The translations under genes and the position numbers were made by a program. A model generated the notes under the pieces. The model searched no databases. It saw only the letters and a list, made by a program, of their open reading frames with translations, and was not told the DNA's origin. A stretch of DNA of 9,011 nucleotides from Actinomycetota bacterium (GTDB lineage: Bacteria; Actinomycetota; Thermoleophilia; Gaiellales; Gaiellaceae): assembly GCA_016870235.1 (NCBI GenBank), contig VGCB01000072.1, positions 1 to 9,011 of the forward strand, read 5' to 3'. How positions within the stretch are numbered: the stretch's first letter is position 1; every line of letters starts with the position of its first letter. Shown here in pieces: positions 6,706 through 9,011 of this stretch.

Positions 6706-6721
6706 GGGAACCCCGTTCCCC
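6694..6721. repeat. Overlapping GGGGTTCCC palindromes (stem II of H3)
   Basis: Two alternative hairpins share the middle bases: GGGGTTCCC-TAG-GGGAACCCC (6694-6714) and GGGGAAC-CCC-GTTCCCC (6705-6721). On the minus strand the second lies after H3 and the CCTGAAGCC linker, the same order as stem II in the H2 element. The two folds are mutually exclusive, so this could act as a switch or simply mark the junction of two repeats. Confidence 0.65.
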
Positions 6722-6772
6722 TGGCTTCAGGAAACGGATCGTTCGATTCGAGCCCCAGCTCTATTCGAGCGG

Positions 6773-6836
6773 GGCCGTGTTCTCGCGCGTCTGGTACGTC
6801 GGTCCCTCACTCCACCGGACGCGCGAGAACACGGCC
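6773..6836 (-). repeat. Long hairpin H3, GAGGGAC-loop family, reverse orientation
   Basis: Arms 6773-6795 and 6814-6836 (23 nt) pair at 22 of 23 positions around an 18-nt loop that reads GGAGTGAGGGACCGACGT on the minus strand. The loop-proximal ACCAGACGCGCG matches AGCAGACGCGCG of H2, while the outer stem (GGCCGTGTTCTC) is unrelated to both other copies. On the minus strand it is followed at a distance by CCTGAAGCC and stem II. It lies about 30 bp after the stop codon of the zinc-ribbon gene and could act as its terminator, although no T-run is seen. Confidence 0.8.
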
Positions 6837-6867
6837 AGGCATGCAATCAACACAGCCGGCCGGCTCC

Positions 6868-7044
6868 TCAATCACCACCGCACTCGCCGGTCGTCCCTTC
6901 GCAGCAGCCGATCTTGAACCGGCAGCGCGGGCACTGGAGCGTGGCGTGGCGCCACTCCATCGGCGCGCCGCACCGCCAGCACGGCTCCGTGGTGGTGTCG
7001 CGGGACGCCGGCGGCGCCGTGCTCTCGGCTTGCGGTTTCTGCAT
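6868..7044 (-). CDS. Small zinc-ribbon protein
   Basis: A 58-residue protein whose second half is a compact metal-binding unit: CWRC (Cys22, Cys25), then APMEWRHATLQ, CPRC (Cys38, Cys41) and FKIGCCEG (Cys47, Cys48), with one more Cys at 55. The CxxC-12-CxxC arrangement is a classic zinc ribbon, and the GxPMEWRH and QCPRCRFKxGCC stretches look constrained, which argues for a real gene. The N-terminal 20 residues are low in complexity. I chose the ATG at 7044; an in-frame GTG at 7095 would add 17 residues, and neither has a well-spaced ribosome site. It is the only intact gene inside the repeat cluster and has no obvious partner. Function unknown; nucleic-acid or protein binding is possible. 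Confidence 0.65.
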   Translation of the reverse strand: MQKPQAESTAPPASRDTTTEPCWRCGAPMEWRHATLQCPRCRFKIGCCEGTTGECGGD

Positions 7045-7110
7045 GCCCTCGAGGCTAGGCACTTCGCCGGACGACAGCAGATGAGGATTGCCCACGACGG
7101 TCCCGCTGCA

Positions 7111-7175
7111 GCGTCTGGCTGAAGCCAGACGCGGAAAGGCAGGTGCGTGACCCGAGTTCCGGAGGGGTTCCCTAG
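7111..7175 (+). repeat. Composite repeat B, copy 2
   Basis: Starts with the 22-bp palindrome (7111-7132, GA centre) and continues through GACCCGAGTTCCGGAGGG to GTTCCCTAG, parallel to 6640-6705. It lies upstream of the zinc-ribbon gene. Its last four bases, CTAG (7172-7175), are also the first bases of the perfect inverted repeat that follows. Confidence 0.8.
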
Positions 7176-7229
7176 ATGGTTGATCGGTAATTCACAGGCC
7201 TGCCCGTGAATTACCGATCAACCATCTAG
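7172..7229. repeat. Perfect inverted repeat, 24-bp arms, CTAG at both ends
   Basis: The arm 7172-7195 (starting CTAGATGG, ending TAATTCAC) is the exact reverse complement of 7206-7229, with a 10-nt loop, AGGCCTGCCC. Base composition is clearly more AT-rich than anything around it. CTAG at both outer ends may be a target duplication or just part of the palindrome. It replaces what follows repeat B in its other copy and sits exactly at the broken 5' end of the secreted-protein gene. It could be a foldback (MITE-like) element, a transcription block, or an assembly artefact of snap-back sequence. Confidence 0.8.
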
Positions 7230-8470
7230 CCGCGGCCCCCGTCCAGGCCTCCGGTGGCCTGCAGGGGCAGAGCACTACCGAGGTTCCCTTCACGAGCTCG
7301 GGTACCTGGACGGTCCCCGCCAACGTGGCAACGGTCGACGTTCTCCTTGTCGCCGGAGGCGGCGGGGCCAACGACAGCACCAGCGGGGGGCGGTGGCGGT
7401 GGCGAGGTAAAGGTGTGCACGAACATCGCGGTCACCGAAGGGCAGGTGTTCAGCGCCGCGGTCGGTAGTGGAGGGACAGTCCTGGCGGTTCGCTGAACGG
7501 AGGCAACGGGGGCGCCTCGGCGGCGTTTGTCGCCCGGAGCCTGGTCTGCTCAGCCAACGGCGGCGTAGGTGGCCGCGGCGGCATGATGGACGCCGCTCCG
7601 GACTTCTACGCCGGGGGAGCCAGCGGAAGCGGCAACGGAGGTGGCCTGAGCGGAAACGCCCAGGGCGGCGGTGGCGGAGGCGGCGCGGGGTCCGCAGGGA
7701 GTGCCCTCGTTTTTCTCGGAGTCAACTCAGATCCCTTCGCCGGAGACGGGGGTAATGGAATTGCCCCCGGATCACTCTCCACGCCTGGACTCTTTTCCGA
7801 CTTAACCGCCACCTTCTACGGCGGAGGTGGTGGCGGGGGGGTTGCGCCCATCACTCCTGGTGCCGGCAACGCCGGCGCCGGTGGCAGCGGCGGTGGAGGA
7901 GCAGGTGCCGGCCGGGTGCCGTCTGCCCCGCTCAACGGCACGGCCAACACCGGAGGAGGAGGCGGTGGTGGGCGCCCCAGCGGAGGTGGCGGTGCCGGCG
8001 GATCGGGATACGTCGCCGTGCGCTACGTGGCCGTCGCGCCCGCTCCTACTCCGACTCCTACACCGACTCCTACACCGACCCCGGAACCGACGCCCACGCC
8101 CCCGGAGCCCACGCCTCCTGGCCCGACACCCCCCACACCGACTCCCTCGAACGGCTTCACGATCCGCGCCAGCCAGGGCGAGAGCACCGGGACGACGAGC
8201 CGGGTCACCGTGCCGGGGCCGGGCGCGCTGCGCCAGCGCGGAACGCGCTCGACCCGCTCCGGGGCCGCCGCCCGCAGCCTAGTGTGCACCGCCTCCAAGA
8301 ACGTCAGGCGGGCCGGCACCTACACCCTCAAGTGCAAGGCCAACGCAGCAACCCGCAGGGCGCAGCGCAAGGGCGCGGTCCGGGTGCGGCTGAGCACGAC
8401 GTTCACGCCGACCGGCGGGACGGCACGAACGGTTAGCCGCACGGTCGTGATTCCTCCGAATACGGGCTGA
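7229..8470 (+). pseudogene. Secreted glycine-rich protein, 5'-truncated and frameshifted
   Basis: Reading across two frame changes gives about 413 residues. It opens with LAAAPVQASGG, like the end of a signal peptide, then a Gly-rich beta domain (VPFTSSGTWTVPANVATVDVLLVAGGGG), long Gly/Asn/Ser stretches (YVAVRYVAVAP at its end), a Pro-Thr linker (8039-8146), and a C-terminal beta-sandwich-like domain with two Cys (LVCTASKNVRRAGTYTLKCKANA). That last domain resembles tails of exported proteins in Thermoleophilia. No ATG, GTG or TTG lies in frame between the stop at 7181 and the first conserved residues, so the start and most of the signal peptide are missing. The frame shifts at the six-G run 7385-7390 (one G too many) and returns at GGG 7473-7475 (one G too few, restoring SGGDSPGGS). 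These may be real decay or sequencing error. The downstream portion from 7583 is an intact open frame. Confidence 0.7.
8039..8146 (+). repeat. Pro-Thr linker coded by a short degenerate tandem repeat
   Basis: Encodes PAPTPTPTPTPTPTP, then PEPTPTPP and GPTPPTPTP. The DNA starts as near-exact 12-nt repeats (CCGACTCCTACA) and then degenerates. Such linkers are usually extended and cell-surface exposed, separating the Gly-rich part from the C-terminal domain. Repeat number could vary by slippage. Confidence 0.75.
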
Positions 8471-8610
8471 CGGCGGAAGCTCCGATGCGACGGGAGAGAG
8501 CTGCGACTCCACGCGCCGGGGAGTCTCGGAGGCCGCGAGAGCCGGGTCGGACAGGAAGGGACGAGTGTATCGCGCGCGGCGGCCCGCTTCGAGGAGTCTT
8601 CGCAGAACGC

Positions 8611-9011
8611 TTACGTTTCCTGCCCGCGCGCGACGATGGGGCGGTGGAACGTGCGGTGGACGTCCTGGCCGAGGGCATGGATCGTCACCGTTCCCGTGAG
8701 GACACGTCCTGCTGCCCCACCGGGGATCCGCCAGGCGCAGACGGCCGCACCGCCTTCGACGGTCCGGCCGACGACGCGCAGCGTGAGCGCGCCGGCCATG
8801 GCGGCGCAGCGGATGGCGGTCGGGATCAGGCGCCGGCCGCTCCCGGCGTCGATGAAGAGGACGGATGCGCGGGCGACGCTCCCGGCTCGCACGGCGGTGG
8901 TGCGTGCGGGCAAGGCGCCGATCGGCTTCCGGAGCTTCGGTGTGGCCGGCGCCGGCAGTGGGAGCGCGGGTGCGGCCGAGTCGCTCGCTTGGCTCGGCGC
9001 TGTCGCGCCGC
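8611..9011 (-). CDS. C-terminal part of a probable secreted protein
   Basis: The frame is open from the right edge of the window to the TAA at 8611, giving 132 complete codons, so the gene starts outside. The visible part has an Ala/Pro-rich stretch (SDSAAPALPLPAPATPKLRKP) that looks like a linker, then an Ig-like beta domain of about 90 residues: RAGSVARASVLFIDAGSGRRLIPTAIRC, later VCAWRIPGGAAGRVLTGTVTIHAL, ending DVHRTFHRPIVARGQET. The Cys pair and the WRIPxxAxGxxLxGTVT pattern are, to my knowledge, common at the C-termini of exported proteins of Thermoleophilia. An internal TTG at 8913 would give 100 residues, but the upstream frame has coding character, so I treat it as a partial gene. 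It converges on the glycine-rich protein gene, 140 bp away. Confidence 0.65.
   Translation of the reverse strand, partial: GATAPSQASDSAAPALPLPAPATPKLRKPIGALPARTTAVRAGSVARASVLFIDAGSGRRLIPTAIRCAAMAGALTLRVVGRTVEGGAAVCAWRIPGGAAGRVLTGTVTIHALGQDVHRTFHRPIVARGQET

Noticed and set aside
6715..6770. A tRNA-like GTTCGATTCGAGCCCC stretch
   Set aside because: It resembles a T-loop, but the flanking 5-bp stem does not pair and no acceptor, D or anticodon arm can be drawn on either strand.
6497..7084. A 195-residue plus-strand open frame across the repeat cluster
   Set aside because: It is composed of palindromes and repeat DNA, lacks any recognisable domain, and runs antisense to the zinc-ribbon gene.
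6312..7229. CRISPR array
   Set aside because: Repeats differ in orientation, length and spacing, there are no regular unique spacers, and no cas gene is present.
8471..8610. Terminator between the convergent secreted-protein genes
   Set aside because: Only a 6-bp stem (8505-8510 with 8520-8525) without a T-run is visible, too weak to call.

Overview
The window is strongly G+C-rich, with G or C in most third codon positions. It looks like a chromosomal segment of a high-GC actinobacterium. The C-terminal domains of the two secreted proteins at the right end resemble those I associate with Thermoleophilia (Solirubrobacterales/Gaiellales). That placement is an inference from protein style, as there is no rRNA marker. 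I see no tRNA, rRNA, CRISPR array, transposase, phage gene or toxin-antitoxin pair.

Layout. Positions 1-262 are non-coding and hold GC-rich inverted repeats. A divergent pair follows: nudC (NAD(P)H pyrophosphatase, minus) and nagA (N-acetylglucosamine-6-phosphate deacetylase, plus). They appear to be driven by overlapping, apparently leaderless promoters in a 44-bp gap. nagA runs convergently to within 6 bp of a minus-strand gene cluster. In transcription order that cluster is a CBS-pair protein, a GNAT acetyltransferase, an M20 allantoate-amidohydrolase-type enzyme, allantoinase, and a DUF3830 cyclophilin-like protein. The last four genes are 10 bp apart or overlap by 8 and 4 bp, so they are probably one operon. 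Its core would open the allantoin ring and then release ammonia and CO2 from allantoate, i.e. salvage of purine (ureide) nitrogen. The role of the DUF3830 protein is unknown.

From about 6300 to 7230 the DNA changes character. It becomes a dense cluster of structured repeats: three long hairpins with a shared loop and different stems, three copies of a 22-bp palindrome (two inside a ~66-bp composite repeat), short GGTTCCC-type hairpins, and a perfect 24-bp-arm, relatively AT-rich inverted repeat bounded by CTAG. A single small zinc-ribbon gene sits among them. The last inverted repeat abuts the broken 5' end of a secreted glycine-rich/Pro-Thr-linker protein gene. That gene also carries two mutually compensating single-base frameshifts in G runs. 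The right edge holds the C-terminal part of another probable secreted protein on the minus strand.

The most interesting unexplained signal is the repeat cluster. Two of the hairpins share a bipartite plan (stem I with a GAGGGAC loop, a CCTGAAGCC linker, then stem II) in which paired bases are kept while the sequence changes. That suggests a structured mobile or RNA-level element family. No protein-coding gene in the window explains it.
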